Below are positions 9,316-21,084 of a stretch of 64,000 bases of DNA, piece by piece. The notes beneath the pieces are model-generated. The model did no database searches, had not been told where the DNA came from, and saw only the letters and a program-made list of their open reading frames with translations. Position 1 is the first letter of the stretch, and the number at the start of each line of letters is the position of its first letter. The DNA is from Pseudomonas sp. ACN8 (lineage in GTDB: Bacteria > Pseudomonadota > Gammaproteobacteria > Pseudomonadales > Pseudomonadaceae): NCBI RefSeq assembly GCF_002303925.1, contig NZ_MRCS01000004.1, positions 1-64,000 of the forward strand, in the 5' to 3' direction. A program made the translations under genes and the position numbers.

Positions 9316-11639
9316 CAGCGTTTCTTCAACTGCTTGGCGTTGGCGAAAAGCGAAGCCATGGCGTTGTTGCTCGGAGCCGCTGCGGTGGTTTCCTTGCGTG
9401 GTGCGGTGTTCTGGGACTGGCGCGGCGCCGACCCCGGACGCGCACCACGAGCGCCGTCGATTTTCTCGCCCGGTGTGTCGCTCATGCGCATCGACAGGCC
9501 CACGCGTTTACGCGGGATGTCGACTTCCATGACCTTCACTTTCACCACGTCACCGGCCTTCACCGCTTCGCGAGGATCCTTGATGAATTTCTCCGAAAGC
9601 GCGGAGATGTGCACCAAGCCGTCCTGATGCACGCCGATATCGACGAAGGCACCGAAGTTGGTCACGTTGGTCACCACGCCTTCGAGGATCATGCCCAGCT
9701 GCAGGTCCTTGAGGTCTTCGACGCCTTCCTGGAACTCGGCGGTCTTGAACTCGGGACGCGGGTCACGTCCAGGCTTTTCAAGCTCTTGCAGGATATCGGT
9801 GACCGTCGGCAGGCCGAAGGTTTCATCGGTGTACTTCTTCGGGTCGAGACGCTTGAGGAACGTGGCATCGCCAATCAGCGAGCGGATGTCACGGTCGGTT
9901 TCGGCGGCGATGCGCTGAACCAGCGGATAGGCTTCCGGGTGAACGGCCGACGAGTCCAGCGGGTTTTCGCCGTTCATGACGCGCAGGAATCCGGCGGCCT
10001 GTTCGAAGGTTTTCTCGCCCAGGCGCGCGACTTTCTTCAGCGCCGCGCGAGTCTTGAACGCACCGTGCTCGTCGCGGTGGCTGACGATGTTCTGCGCCAG
10101 GGTCGCGTTGAGGCCGGAGATCCGTGCCAGCAGCGCTACGGACGCGGTGTTCACATCCACGCCGACGGCGTTCACGCAGTCCTCGACCACCGCATCCAGG
10201 CCACGGGCCAGTTTCAGTTGCGACACGTCGTGCTGGTACTGGCCGACACCGATGGATTTCGGATCGATCTTCACAAGCTCAGCCAGCGGGTCTTGCAGGC
10301 GACGGGCAATCGACACGGCGCCACGGATCGACACGTCGAGGTCCGGGAATTCCTTGGAAGCCAGCTCCGATGCCGAGTAAACCGATGCACCGGCCTCGGA
10401 AACCATGACCTTGGTCATCTTCATGGCCGGGTATTTTTTGATCAGTTCAGCGGCCAGCTTGTCGGTCTCGCGGCTGGCAGTACCGTTGCCGATGGCGATC
10501 AGGTCCACCGAGTGCTTGGCGCACAGGGCGGCGAGCACGGCGAGGGTCTGGTCCCATTTGTTGTGCGGCACGTGCGGGTAAACCGTGGCGTGATCCAGCA
10601 GCTTGCCGGTGGAGTCGACCACGGCGACTTTGCAACCGGTACGCAGGCCCGGGTCGAGGCCCAGCGTGGCGCGCGGGCCGGCCGGGGCCGACAGCAGCAG
10701 GTCGTGCAGGTTGTGGGCGAATACGTTGATCGCTTCGGTTTCCGCGCCATCGCGCAGCTCGCCCAGCAGATCGGTCTCCAGGTGGGTGTAGAGCTTGACC
10801 TTCCAGGTCCAGCGCACCACTTCGCCCAGCCATTTGTCGGCGGCGCGGTTCTGGTTCTGGATGCCGAATTGCTGGCCGATCATGCCTTCGCACGGGTGCA
10901 TGGTGCCCGGCAGTTCGTCGCCGACTTTCAGCGCGGAGCTGAGGATGCCTTCGTTACGGCCACGGAAAATCGCCAGCGCGCGGTGCGACGGCATGCTTTT
11001 GAGCGGTTCGTCGTGTTCGAAGTAATCGCGGAACTTGGCGCCTTCTTCTTCCTTGCCGGCGATCACGCGGGCACTGAGGGTGGCTTCCTGTTTGAGGTAG
11101 TTGCGCAGCTTGTCCAAGAGGCCTGCGTCTTCGGCGAAGCGTTCCATCAGGATGTACTTGGCGCCTTCGAGGGCGGCCTTCACATCGGCCACGCCTTTTT
11201 GCGCATCGATGAAGCGTGCGGCTTCGGTTTCCGGGCTCAGGGACGGGTCGTTGAACAGGCCGTCGGCCAGCTCGCCGAGGCCGGCTTCCAGGGCGATCTG
11301 GCCCTTGGTGCGGCGCTTCTGCTTGTACGGCAGGTACAAGTCTTCGAGACGGGTCTTGGTGTCGGCGAGTTTGATGTCGCGTTCAAGTGCAGGGGTCAGC
11401 TTGCCCTGCTCCTGGATGCTGGCGAGGATGCTGGTACGCCGTTCGTCGAGTTCTCGCAGATAGCGCAGGCGCTCTTCCAGATGACGCAACTGGATGTCAT
11501 CGAGGCTGCCGGTCACTTCTTTCCGGTAACGGGCGATGAAGGGAACGGTAGAGCCTTCATCGAGTAGCGCGACGGCCGCTTCGACCTGTTGTGGGCGTAC
11601 ACCGAGTTCCTCGGCGATGCGGCTGTTGATGCTGTCCAT
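9315..11639 (-). CDS. tex: Transcription accessory protein Tex
   Basis: A 774-residue RNA-binding protein. It starts [14 protein letters not shown] and contains the Tex N-terminal helical region, the YqgF-like nuclease fold (about 330-450, [17 protein letters not shown]), a helix-hairpin-helix region ([16 protein letters not shown]) and a C-terminal S1 domain ([26 protein letters not shown], in part), ending in a basic tail. ATG 11639 is preferred to a TTG five codons upstream because family members begin MDSIN. It influences transcription and toxin or virulence gene expression in other bacteria. It is divergent from ompR. Confidence 0.95.
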   Translation of the reverse strand: MDSINSRIAEELGVRPQQVEAAVALLDEGSTVPFIARYRKEVTGSLDDIQLRHLEERLRYLRELDERRTSILASIQEQGKLTPALERDIKLADTKTRLEDLYLPYKQKRRTKGQIALEAGLGELADGLFNDPSLSPETEAARFIDAQKGVADVKAALEGAKYILMERFAEDAGLLDKLRNYLKQEATLSARVIAGKEEEGAKFRDYFEHDEPLKSMPSHRALAIFRGRNEGILSSALKVGDELPGTMHPCEGMIGQQFGIQNQNRAADKWLGEVVRWTWKVKLYTHLETDLLGELRDGAETEAINVFAHNLHDLLLSAPAGPRATLGLDPGLRTGCKVAVVDSTGKLLDHATVYPHVPHNKWDQTLAVLAALCAKHSVDLIAIGNGTASRETDKLAAELIKKYPAMKMTKVMVSEAGASVYSASELASKEFPDLDVSIRGAVSIARRLQDPLAELVKIDPKSIGVGQYQHDVSQLKLARGLDAVVEDCVNAVGVDVNTASVALLARISGLNATLAQNIVSHRDEHGAFKTRAALKKVARLGEKTFEQAAGFLRVMNGENPLDSSAVHPEAYPLVQRIAAETDRDIRSLIGDATFLKRLDPKKYTDETFGLPTVTDILQELEKPGRDPRPEFKTAEFQEGVEDLKDLQLGMILEGVVTNVTNFGAFVDIGVHQDGLVHISALSEKFIKDPREAVKAGDVVKVKVMEVDIPRKRVGLSMRMSDTPGEKIDGARGARPGSAPRQSQNTAPRKETTAAAPSNNAMASLFANAKQLKKR

Positions 11640-12000
11640 AAAACCACCTGACAAATTGTGAAAGCAGGCTCGCAGGCGCAGAGATAGGGCCTTGACGAGT
11701 CTGGTTGAGCGGCCTGGCCTGCGCCGCTACCTGGATCAAAAGGTATCCCGTTGACCCGTGAAATCGAACAATTACTGCCGACGCCATGAAAATAAATGGT
11801 GTCCGTCTGTAGTACCTGTCTGATGTTGCCTGACACAAAAGGCGGCGCATTATAACCAGCGTTCCGGCATTCGGGGACATCGCGGGTTGCAGGTGCAATG
11901 GCCGGTTTTCTGGCGCTAGAGGAAAAATCTGCTAACAATGCACACGGTGCGTATAACGGCAGCTACGCCATAATGCGTGCCGAGATCAAAGGAGCATCCA
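11640..12000. promoter_or_regulatory. Divergent tex/ompR intergenic region
   Basis: This 361-base space holds the promoters of tex and ompR. It contains no REP repeat and no credible ORF. GCATTATAACC near 11850 and GCGTATAACGG near 11950 look like -10 elements, but I could not pair them with good -35 boxes. Confidence 0.35.
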
Positions 12001-12741
12001 ATGAGCAGCACTGCACAAACTGCTGAAGGCGAAAAAATTCTTATCGTTGACGACGATCCGGGGCTCAGCAGCCTGCTGGAGCGTTTTTTCGTCAGCAAGG
12101 GCTACCGCGCCCGCGCCGTACCGAACACTGAGCAAATGGATCGCCTGCTGGCGCGCGAAGTGTTCAACCTGGTCGTCCTCGACCTGATGTTGCCCGGCGA
12201 AGACGGCCTGACTGCCTGCCGCCGCCTGCGTAGCGCGAACAACCAGATTCCGATCATCATGCTCACCGCCAAGGGCGACGAACTGAGCCGTATCAAGGGC
12301 CTGGAGCTGGGCGCCGACGATTACCTGGCCAAGCCGTTCAACCCCGATGAGCTGATGGCTCGCGTCAAGGCGGTATTGCGTCGCCAGTCGGCTCCGGTGC
12401 CTGGCGCCCCGGGCAGCGAAGACGAAAGCGTGACCTTCGGTGACTACGAGTTGTCCCTGGCCACCCGCGAGCTCAAGCGCGGCGAAGAAGTGCACATGCT
12501 CACTACCGGTGAATTCGCTGTGCTCAAGGCCCTGGTAATGAACGCGCGTCAACCGCTGACCCGCGACAAGTTGATGAACCTGGCCCGTGGCCGCGAGTGG
12601 GATGCCCTGGAGCGCTCCATCGATGTGCAGATTTCCCGTCTGCGCCGGATGATCGAACCCGATCCGTCCAAACCGCGTTACATCCAGACTGTCTGGGGCG
12701 TGGGTTATGTGTTTGTACCGGATGGTACCGCCACCAAGTGA
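12001..12741 (+). CDS. ompR: OmpR-family response regulator (AmgR in P. aeruginosa)
   Basis: A 246-residue OmpR-type regulator. The receiver domain (about 14-128) has the acidic pair IVDDD, phospho-Asp in VVLDLMLPGEDG, and conserved Lys in LAKPF; the winged-helix DNA-binding domain follows (about 145-240, RSIDVQISRLRRMIE). AAAGGAG lies 7 bases before the ATG, so the longer frame from 11977 is rejected. It works with the EnvZ gene 115 bases downstream; the P. aeruginosa pair, AmgRS, handles envelope stress and aminoglycoside tolerance. Confidence 0.94.
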   Translation: MSSTAQTAEGEKILIVDDDPGLSSLLERFFVSKGYRARAVPNTEQMDRLLAREVFNLVVLDLMLPGEDGLTACRRLRSANNQIPIIMLTAKGDELSRIKGLELGADDYLAKPFNPDELMARVKAVLRRQSAPVPGAPGSEDESVTFGDYELSLATRELKRGEEVHMLTTGEFAVLKALVMNARQPLTRDKLMNLARGREWDALERSIDVQISRLRRMIEPDPSKPRYIQTVWGVGYVFVPDGTATK

Positions 12742-12749
12742 TTGGCGAT

Positions 12750-12838
12750 TTGTAGGAGCGGGTCATGCGGACAACGGATCAATCGATCCTGTCCGCAGAC
12801 TCGCGATCCGCAATATGCGAGCATCGCTCGCTCCTGCA
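12750..12838. repeat. Divergent REP-like palindrome between ompR and envZ
   Basis: TGTAGGAGCG at the left and CGCTCGCTCCTGCA at the right are the outer ends of a REP pair, but the inner cores are altered (for example TGCGAGCATCGCTCGC). Inner segments TGCGGACA and TGTCCGCA are also complementary. It fills the ompR-envZ gap and may weaken read-through. Confidence 0.65.
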
Positions 12839-12856
12839 AGTGTTTAACGGTTATCC

Positions 12857-14170
12857 ATGAAAACCCCCGTTTGGTTCCCCCAGAGCTTCTTCTCCCGCAC
12901 CCTTTGGCTGGTGCTCATCGTCGTACTCTTCTCCAAGGCACTGACCCTGGTTTATCTGCTGATGAACGAAGACGTGCTGGTGGACCGCCAGTACAGCCAC
13001 GGTGTCGCCCTGACGCTGCGTGCCTATTGGGCTGCCGATGAAGAAAACCGCGGCAAGATCGCCGAGGCCGCGACCCTGATCCGGGTGGTGGGTGCCGGCG
13101 TGCCGGAAGGTGAACAGCACTGGCCTTACAGCGAGATCTATCAGCGGCAGATGCAGGCGGAACTGGGTGCCGATACTGAAGTGCGGCTGCGCATGCATTC
13201 GCCACCGGCGCTGTGGGTCCGGGCGCCAAGCCTGGGCGATGGATGGTTGAAAGTACCGCTTTATCCCCATCCGTTGCGCGGCCAGAAAATCTGGAACGTG
13301 CTGGGCTGGTTCCTCGCAATTGGCCTGCTGTCCACCGCTTCGGCCTGGATCTTCGTCAGCCAGCTCAATCAACCTTTGAAGCGTCTGGTGTATGCCGCGC
13401 GGCAACTCGGCCAGGGCCGCAGCGTGCGCCTGCCAATCAGCGATACGCCGAGTGAGATGACTGAGGTTTACCGCGCCTTCAACCAGATGGCCGAAGACGT
13501 CGAGCAGGCCGGTCGCGAGCGTGAACTGATGCTGGCGGGGGTTTCCCACGACTTGCGCACGCCGCTGACCCGTTTGCGCCTGTCCCTGGAACTGATGGGC
13601 GATCACACCGACCTGACCGATGACATGGTGCGTGACATTGAAGACATGGACGCGATTCTCGATCAGTTCCTGGCGTTCATTCGTGACGGGCGCGACGAGT
13701 CGGTGGAAGAGGTTGACCTGAGCGACCTGGTCCGTGAAGTTGCTGCACCGTATAACCAGACCGAAGAAAAAGTGCGATTGCGTCTGGAACCCATCCAGCC
13801 GTTCCCATTGCGTCGTGTGTCGATGAAGCGACTGCTGAACAACCTGATCGGCAATGCGTTGCATCATGCCGGTAGCGGTGTGGAGGTAGCAGCGTATGTA
13901 TCCGGGGACACCAGCGCGCCGTATGTGGTGCTGAGCGTCATGGACCGTGGCGCCGGGATCGATCCTTCGGAGCTGGAGGCGATTTTCAACCCGTTCACCC
14001 GGGGTGATCGTGCCCGGGGTGGCAAGGGAACCGGGTTGGGATTGGCAATCGTGAAGCGGATTGCTTCGATGCATGGCGGCAACGTTGAGCTGCGTAACCG
14101 CTCGGGCGGAGGGCTGGAAGCGCGGGTGCGGTTGCCGTTGGGGTTGATGCTGCCGCGGGATGCTGTTTAA
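12857..14170 (+). CDS. envZ: EnvZ-type sensor histidine kinase (AmgS in P. aeruginosa)
   Basis: A 437-residue inner-membrane kinase. One membrane segment near residues 15-35, a periplasmic loop to about 150, a second segment (LGWFLAIGLLSTASAWIFV), HAMP (about 175-230), the HisKA motif VSHDLRTPLTRLRLS with the phospho-His, and a HATPase domain (N box NLIGNALHHA, G boxes DRGAGID and GTGLGLAIV). It phosphorylates OmpR. The 115-base gap from ompR is larger than in enterobacteria and holds a REP-like palindrome. Confidence 0.94.
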   Translation: MKTPVWFPQSFFSRTLWLVLIVVLFSKALTLVYLLMNEDVLVDRQYSHGVALTLRAYWAADEENRGKIAEAATLIRVVGAGVPEGEQHWPYSEIYQRQMQAELGADTEVRLRMHSPPALWVRAPSLGDGWLKVPLYPHPLRGQKIWNVLGWFLAIGLLSTASAWIFVSQLNQPLKRLVYAARQLGQGRSVRLPISDTPSEMTEVYRAFNQMAEDVEQAGRERELMLAGVSHDLRTPLTRLRLSLELMGDHTDLTDDMVRDIEDMDAILDQFLAFIRDGRDESVEEVDLSDLVREVAAPYNQTEEKVRLRLEPIQPFPLRRVSMKRLLNNLIGNALHHAGSGVEVAAYVSGDTSAPYVVLSVMDRGAGIDPSELEAIFNPFTRGDRARGGKGTGLGLAIVKRIASMHGGNVELRNRSGGGLEARVRLPLGLMLPRDAV

Positions 14171-14201
14171 GGCCGTAGTTCTTCGGTGAGGCAAAGGGCC
14201 T

Positions 14202-14294
14202 CTTCGCGAGCAGGCTCGCTCCCACACTGGTTGGCGTTGGATGCTAAATTTGCATCCGCCAACGATCCACTGTGGGAGCGAGCCTGCTCGCGAT
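14202..14294. repeat. REP pair (REPIN)
   Basis: Inverted REP cores between the convergent envZ and rimK genes. Confidence 0.9.
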
Positions 14295-14327
14295 GGCGGC
14301 ATCCCCTGCCGCCACAAAGCTTGAGGC

Positions 14328-15233
14328 TTAACCCTTCCCTTTGGTCCGCGTCATATTCGGCCCGCCATTCTTCTCCAGATGCTCGATGATGATCCCTGCC
14401 ACATTCTTCCCGGTGGTGGTCTCAATCCCCTCAAGCCCCGGTGACGAATTCACTTCCATCACCAACGGCCCGTGATTGGAACGCAGGATATCCACACCCG
14501 CCACCGCCAATCCCATGACCTTCGCCGCACGCAACGCCGTCATGCGCTCTTCCGGTGTGATCTTGATCAGGCTCGCGCTGCCACCTCGATGCAGGTTTGA
14601 GCGGAATTCGCCGGGCTTGGCCTGGCGCTTCATCGCTGCAATCACCTTGTCGCCGACGACGAAGCAGCGAATGTCCGCACCACCGGCTTCCTTGATGTAC
14701 TCCTGAACCATGATGTTCTGCTTGAGGCCCATGAACGCCTCGATTACCGACTCTGCCGCCGTCGCGGTTTCGCACAGCACCACGCCGATGCCCTGGGTGC
14801 CTTCCAGCACCTTGATCACCAACGGCGCGCCGTTGACCATTTCGATCAGGTCGGGAATGTCATCGGGGGAGTGGGCAAACCCGGTAACCGGCAAGCCGAT
14901 CCCGCGCCGGGACAGCAATTGCAGCGAGCGCAGCTTGTCCCGCGAACGGGCAATGGCCACCGATTCGTTAAGCGGGAACACCCCCATCATTTCGAACTGA
15001 CGCAGCACGGCGCAGCCATAAAAGGTCACGGATGCACCGATCCGTGGGATCACCGCATCGAAACCCTCCAGCGGTTTGCCGCGGTAGTGGATCTGCGGCT
15101 TGTGGCTGGCGATGTTCATGTAGGCGCGCAAGGTGTCGACCACCACCATTTCATGGCCACGCTCGGTACCGGCTTCGACCAGACGACGGGTGGAATACAG
15201 ACGCGGATTCCGCGACAGCACAGCGATCTTCAT
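14328..15233 (-). CDS. rimK: Ribosomal protein S6 glutamate ligase RimK
   Basis: A 301-residue ATP-grasp ligase that adds glutamates to the C-terminus of ribosomal protein S6. [37 protein letters not shown] and [13 protein letters not shown] (metal-binding and ATP-grasp loop) mark the family; length is normal. Its ATG overlaps the rimB stop by 4 bases. In P. fluorescens a rimABK operon links S6 glutamation to translation control and rhizosphere adaptation; the same three-gene arrangement appears here. Confidence 0.95.
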   Translation of the reverse strand: MKIAVLSRNPRLYSTRRLVEAGTERGHEMVVVDTLRAYMNIASHKPQIHYRGKPLEGFDAVIPRIGASVTFYGCAVLRQFEMMGVFPLNESVAIARSRDKLRSLQLLSRRGIGLPVTGFAHSPDDIPDLIEMVNGAPLVIKVLEGTQGIGVVLCETATAAESVIEAFMGLKQNIMVQEYIKEAGGADIRCFVVGDKVIAAMKRQAKPGEFRSNLHRGGSASLIKITPEERMTALRAAKVMGLAVAGVDILRSNHGPLVMEVNSSPGLEGIETTTGKNVAGIIIEHLEKNGGPNMTRTKGKG

Positions 15234-15709
15234 GCAACACCTGTGGAGGAGGTAGATACCGGGAACACCGGCTTGTCTTGTACATACTTGATGCCCGGAT
15301 TGACCACCAACTGGCCGTGGATCAGGGCTTTGGAACCGAGCAACAGGCGATAACGCATGGACTTGCGGCAGGCGAGCGTGAACTCGACCCGCCAGACCCG
15401 ATCACCAAGGGCCAGGGTAGTGCTGATCACGTATCGCACCTGCGCGTGACCGTTTGAGCTTTTAATGGTTTTCATCGTCACCAACGGAGCTTCGCAGCGT
15501 CGGTGGCGCAGTTGTACGACGGAACCCAGGTGGGCGGTAAAGCGCACCCACTGCTCACCATCGCGCTCGAACGGCTCGATTTCGGTGGCGTGGAGGCTTG
15601 AGGTGCTGGCACCGGTGTCGATTTTTGCCCGAAGGCCGGCGACTCCCAAATCCGGGAGCGCCACCCACTCGCGCAGACCGACAACGGTCAAATGGTCAAA
15701 TGTCTTCAA
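15230..15709 (-). CDS. rimB: RimB, retropepsin-like protease next to RimK
   Basis: A 159-residue protein formerly called ATP-dependent zinc protease (DUF785). [13 protein letters not shown] carries the DTGA catalytic motif of retropepsin-like aspartic proteases. It overlaps rimK by 4 bases. The start is a TTG at 15709 whose first bases overlap the TGA of an upstream 46-codon frame (TTGA), so it depends on coupling to that frame; no ribosome site is obvious. In P. fluorescens RimB is reported to modulate RimK, which fits this context. Confidence 0.88.
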   Translation of the reverse strand: MKTFDHLTVVGLREWVALPDLGVAGLRAKIDTGASTSSLHATEIEPFERDGEQWVRFTAHLGSVVQLRHRRCEAPLVTMKTIKSSNGHAQVRYVISTTLALGDRVWRVEFTLACRKSMRYRLLLGSKALIHGQLVVNPGIKYVQDKPVFPVSTSSTGVA

Positions 15710-15846
15710 TAGTGCTCAACCGGTAGAAACCGCTCGGGCCGCATGCGGCCGGATTCGCGGTATTCACGCAGAATAATGATTAAAAGGCGACAGATATCTA
15801 CGGCCCGGATTTCCAGCCTCGCCAGGAGGTTATGGAATGTCAGCAT
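15706..15846 (-). CDS. rimA: Small protein, rimA candidate
   Basis: A 46-codon frame starting MLTFHNLLARLEIRAVD and ending LPVEHY, whose TGA overlaps the rimB start by 4 bases. The published P. fluorescens rimABK operon begins with a small ORF, rimA, at this position, and that is the basis for the name. The protein is amphipathic with basic residues (RLLIIILREYRESGRMRPERF). The ATG has only a weak ribosome site. The frame remains open to 15954, but the upstream part overlaps the divergent hslR start and is unlikely to be coding. Confidence 0.6.
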   Translation of the reverse strand: MLTFHNLLARLEIRAVDICRLLIIILREYRESGRMRPERFLPVEHY

Positions 15847-15925
15847 TGTAATCCGAGCCGGTGAAATTCTTGGTACGTCAGAAACGGTAGTACAGTTCAC
15901 CAATATTTCAGAATGAGGAAATTCC

Positions 15926-16333
15926 ATGGCACAAAAAAACGAAGAGGACGACAAAGTCCGCCTCGATAAATGGTTGTGGGCTGCACGATTCTACAAAACC
16001 CGTGCCCTGGCCAAGGCGGCGATTGAAAGCGGCAAGGTGCATTGCCGGGGCGAACGCTGCAAGCCGGGTAAAGAGCCGCGTATTGGCGACGAATTTGTGA
16101 TTCGCACCGGTTTCGAGGAGCGTACGGTGGTAGTCATGGCACTGTCGATCGTTCGTCGTGGCGCACCGCAGGCGCAAACCTTGTATGCCGAAACCCTGGC
16201 CAGCATCGCCAAGCGCGAAGAGGCCGCGGCGCAAAGAAAGGCCGGAGCCCTGGGCGTGAGCACCGACGGTAAGCCGAGCAAAAAACAGCGGCGGGATCTG
16301 TTCAAGTTTCGTGGCAGCAGTAACGACGACTGA
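15926..16333 (+). CDS. hslR: Heat-shock protein Hsp15, S4-domain RNA-binding
   Basis: A 135-residue basic protein with the S4 RNA-binding domain at residues 10-70 (VRLDKWLWAARFYKTRALA) and a C-terminal charged tail rich in Lys and Arg. Hsp15 recycles stalled 50S subunits carrying nascent chains after heat shock. It lies divergent from the rim cluster and upstream of hslO, another heat-shock gene, as in other Pseudomonas. Confidence 0.93.
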   Translation: MAQKNEEDDKVRLDKWLWAARFYKTRALAKAAIESGKVHCRGERCKPGKEPRIGDEFVIRTGFEERTVVVMALSIVRRGAPQAQTLYAETLASIAKREEAAAQRKAGALGVSTDGKPSKKQRRDLFKFRGSSNDD

Positions 16334-16348
16334 TACAGATATTTCTCG

Positions 16349-16369
16349 GGCGAGTGCCGCGCACTCGCC
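16349..16369 (+). terminator. Hairpin after hslR
   Basis: A perfect 9-base stem (GGCGAGTGC / GCACTCGCC) with a 3-base loop, 15 bases after the hslR stop. No T-run follows, so it may be a weak terminator or a 3'-end stabiliser. Confidence 0.5.
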
Positions 16370-16696
16370 AGGTTTCACCGTGCCTTCAGGCCAAGACTTG
16401 CAATTGACCCGCTGCGCATCCATATCTGTGCCTGGCCAGCAGTGCATCGCATGGACGATATTGCCGCTCGTCGAAAATCACACACAGTCTCTGACCTGTA
16501 GGCCATAACCACATTGCCAGCAGTGCAGAGCGGGAAACGACCCGGAACCCATCAGCGCCTGTTCCACCTTGCTTGGATCAGGCCCGGATTGTTCATAAAA
16601 TGCCTTTCATGGCTGAACGTTGCGCACCCGAGGGGTGGCGCAAGGTCAATTTCTTGTTTCCTGTAACCATTTTCACTACTTCAGATACCCAGACCT
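16370..16696. other. Intergenic region hslR-hslO without a recognised gene
   Basis: I see no gene here. A short AT-richer stretch before 16697 (TTCTTGTTTCC) probably holds the hslO promoter. TTGCTTGGATC near 16570 could serve as part of one, but the match is poor. Confidence 0.4.
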
Positions 16697-17599
16697 ATGA
16701 CCGATCACGCGGATAACGACTTCACCCAACGCTTCATCTTCGATGACAGCGACACCCGTGGCGAGCTGGTCTCGTTGGAGCTCAGCTACGCCGAAGTCCT
16801 GGCCAAACACGCCTACCCGCAGCCGGTCGCGCAACTGCTCGGCGAGCTGATGGCGGCCGCATCGTTGCTGGTCGGCACGTTGAAATTCGATGGCCTGCTG
16901 ATTCTGCAGGCACGCTCCGAAGGCCCTATCCCGTTGCTGATGATCGAATGCTCCAGCGAGCGCGACATCCGTGGCCTGGCCCGTTACGAGGCCGACCGCA
17001 TTGCCCCCGACGCTACCCTGGCTGACCTGATGCCGGACGGCTCGCTGACATTGACCGTCGACCCGAAACGGGGCCAACGCTACCAGGGCGTCGTCGACCT
17101 GGATGGCGAAACGTTGTCCGACTGCTTCACCAACTACTTCGTCATGTCCCAGCAGATTGGCACCCGCATCAAGCTCTGCGCCGATGGTCGTCGTGCCCGT
17201 GGCCTGTTGCTGCAGCAACTGCCGGCCGACCGTTTGAAAGACGAAGACGAACGCGCCGCCAGCTGGCAGCACATCACCACCCTGGGCGGTACGCTGACTG
17301 CCGACGAGCTGTTGAGCCTGGACAATGAAACCGTGCTGCATCGCCTGTACCACGACGAGCAGGTGCGTCTGTTCGATGTGCAGAAACTGCGCTTCCGTTG
17401 CAGCTGCTCGCGCGAACGTTCGGCCAATGCGCTGGTCAGTCTGGGTATGGAAGACGCGCAGCAATTGGTGGTCGAACACGGTGGCAACATCGAAATCGAT
17501 TGCCAGTTCTGCAACCAGCGCTACCTGTTTGACGCGGCCGATGTCACTCAATTGTTCGCCGGCGCGGGTATCGAGACGCCGTCAGATACCCGTCACTAA
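16697..17599 (+). CDS. hslO: Redox-regulated chaperone Hsp33
   Basis: A 300-residue cytosolic holdase chaperone activated by oxidation. The C-terminal zinc/disulfide switch is complete: [10 protein letters not shown] supplies the CxC pair and CQFCNQRY the CxxC pair. The N-terminal domain ([20 protein letters not shown]) is typical and length is normal. It lies between hslR and pckA, a common Pseudomonas order. Confidence 0.95.
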   Translation: MTDHADNDFTQRFIFDDSDTRGELVSLELSYAEVLAKHAYPQPVAQLLGELMAAASLLVGTLKFDGLLILQARSEGPIPLLMIECSSERDIRGLARYEADRIAPDATLADLMPDGSLTLTVDPKRGQRYQGVVDLDGETLSDCFTNYFVMSQQIGTRIKLCADGRRARGLLLQQLPADRLKDEDERAASWQHITTLGGTLTADELLSLDNETVLHRLYHDEQVRLFDVQKLRFRCSCSRERSANALVSLGMEDAQQLVVEHGGNIEIDCQFCNQRYLFDAADVTQLFAGAGIETPSDTRH

Positions 17600-19321
<1,722 letters not shown>

Positions 19322-19370
19322 TTTGACTATAGTGCTACCTCGAATGAGGTAAATACTGAAAGTAATTAAG

Positions 19371-19400
19371 CGCCCAATGCTTGCATTGGGCGTTTTTTTT
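19371..19400 (+). terminator. Rho-independent terminator of pckA
   Basis: A perfect 10-base stem CGCCCAATGC / GCATTGGGCG with a 2-base gap is followed by eight T residues, 49 bases after the pckA stop. Confidence 0.95.
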
Positions 19401-19635
19401 ACTTGTATTTTTAACTTTCTCTGTGAGTTCCTGTTTTTTTTGATGTTTTTTTTGAACGAGGATTTCATCCGTCGTTATGCCAGAAGCTTATTACTTTTTG
19501 CACTTGTACTAATAGCAAAATGATCTTGTTTTTTGTTTTTTTACTGTAAGAACTGACAGTAGACGGTGTTCGGTAGTCCGCCTCTAATTCTATGGCGTCC
19601 CAATTTCGGGGCAATGTGAATTTGAGGTGATGGAA

Positions 19636-20928
19636 ATGAGTGATTTAAAAGCTAATAGTTTTTTTAGATCTGGGGATATCGACAAGGATTATGGTGAGGA
19701 TGGCATTTGTCGACTTCATACGGATGGTTTTTTTCAATCCATGGCAGAGGGCAAGAATGGCTATCAAAATTACTACTACGTTGCTGGTTTTACCGGGTAT
19801 AGGCGGTACTTCTTAGCTCGGATTACAGCAGATGGCAAGGTTGATAGCACATTTGGCTCTGGCGGAATTATTGGTGAATTTACGCCGGGGTTGTCCGCGC
19901 AAGTTTTTAGCGTAGCGGTACAAAAAGATGGAAAAGTTCTTGTTTCGGGTACTGAAAATTCCACATCAGCAGCATTAGCAAGGTTCAATATGGATGGCAC
20001 CCCTGATATTAGTTTCGGAGTAAACGGGGTGAAAGTATTGGATTATATTCAGGATCAACATGTTGACCAAAAACCATCCACTACCGAAAGCGAGGCCCGG
20101 TATGCTGGGGCGACTGGCCAATCGAATATGGTTTTGCTGCCGGATGGGAAAATACTGCTTGCTCATTCTAACAAGGTAGAAAAGCGTCACCAGCTCATTC
20201 GACTTGAAGCCAATGGAAATCTCGATCTCAGCTTTCAAGGTACAGGGTTCGCGGAAATTACTGTGCCGGAGCCTTGGAGAATGTTTCAAGTAACTGGTTT
20301 AGGTATACAAAAAACGGGGGAGTATGAAAGAGTGGTTGTTTGTGGGTGCTGCAATAGAACCAACGAGGAACAGACTGACCTGTTCAATGCGGGATTTTTT
20401 AAGCGCTTTTATTTGGATGGTAATGAGGATACGACATTTAATGGCAGTGGCCTTCTCTTGGCCGAGAAAAAAAATGTGGAAATCTGGGGGCTTACCATCC
20501 AGTCAGATGGAATGATTTTGGGGGTCGGCAGAACTCGACCCCCGGGTTTTCCTCCAGTTCCTAGTGATGCTCCGTCGGAAGGGGTAATTGTCAGGCTAAA
20601 TGAAAATGGAGCTTTGGATATGGAGAAATATTATCCAAAGTCTTTTGAGTTAGAGTGGTATTCGGGGAGTGTACAAAAAGATGGAAAAATAGTTGTGGCT
20701 GGTATTTGGTATAGGGAACCAGGGGGGACCGACGGTGTTGTGGGACGCTTCCATGAAAACGGCGATGCAGATCCTGTGTTTGGCAGTGGTTTAGATGGGG
20801 TTGTGAGGTTCCCTTATCGTGGCCGAGGCGAGCGTCTTGCGATGCAAGATAAAGATTTTATTCTTGTTGGAGGGACAATTTATGACGGTACTGATAGTTA
20901 TGCGGCTGTATTGCGATTTCGAACTTGA
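19636..20928 (+). CDS. Delta-60 repeat protein, AT-rich
   Basis: A 430-residue protein of repeated beta-propeller-like units of about 60 residues (the delta-60 type). Examples: QKDGKVLVSG...ARFNMDGTPDISFGVNGV; LPDGKILLA...RLEANGNLDLSFQGTGF; QKDGKIVVAG...GRFHENGDADPVFGSG. No signal peptide or membrane segment is seen. ATG 19636 is chosen because GAGGT lies 7 bases upstream; an ATG six bases earlier is possible. Base composition and codon use (many TTT, AAA, GGG, GAT) differ clearly from the neighbours, suggesting transfer. Function unknown. Confidence 0.85.
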   Translation: MSDLKANSFFRSGDIDKDYGEDGICRLHTDGFFQSMAEGKNGYQNYYYVAGFTGYRRYFLARITADGKVDSTFGSGGIIGEFTPGLSAQVFSVAVQKDGKVLVSGTENSTSAALARFNMDGTPDISFGVNGVKVLDYIQDQHVDQKPSTTESEARYAGATGQSNMVLLPDGKILLAHSNKVEKRHQLIRLEANGNLDLSFQGTGFAEITVPEPWRMFQVTGLGIQKTGEYERVVVCGCCNRTNEEQTDLFNAGFFKRFYLDGNEDTTFNGSGLLLAEKKNVEIWGLTIQSDGMILGVGRTRPPGFPPVPSDAPSEGVIVRLNENGALDMEKYYPKSFELEWYSGSVQKDGKIVVAGIWYREPGGTDGVVGRFHENGDADPVFGSGLDGVVRFPYRGRGERLAMQDKDFILVGGTIYDGTDSYAAVLRFRT

Positions 20929-20977
20929 AACTCAGTGAATATAGAGGCTTATGCGTTTTACTCATTTAACTCTAGAA

Positions 20978-21002
20978 AGTCCGCGCCTTCAGAGCGCGGA
21001 CT
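20978..21002. terminator. Hairpin between the delta-60 gene and the DMT pseudogene
   Basis: Perfect 9-base stem AGTCCGCGC / GCGCGGACT with a 7-base loop between convergent genes. It lacks a T-run, so termination is only likely, not certain. Confidence 0.5.
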
Positions 21003-21084
21003 GCACTAATTTTCAGTTGATAATCTGCTGCGGGGCGCTGGCCTCGGTCCATTAAATACCGCAGGAAGCGAGTGGAGTTCCGTC

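Noticed and set aside
9609..11567. 652-codon plus-strand frame opposite tex
   Set aside because: Shadow of tex in GC-rich DNA; low-complexity translation, no family, and tex has full domain evidence.
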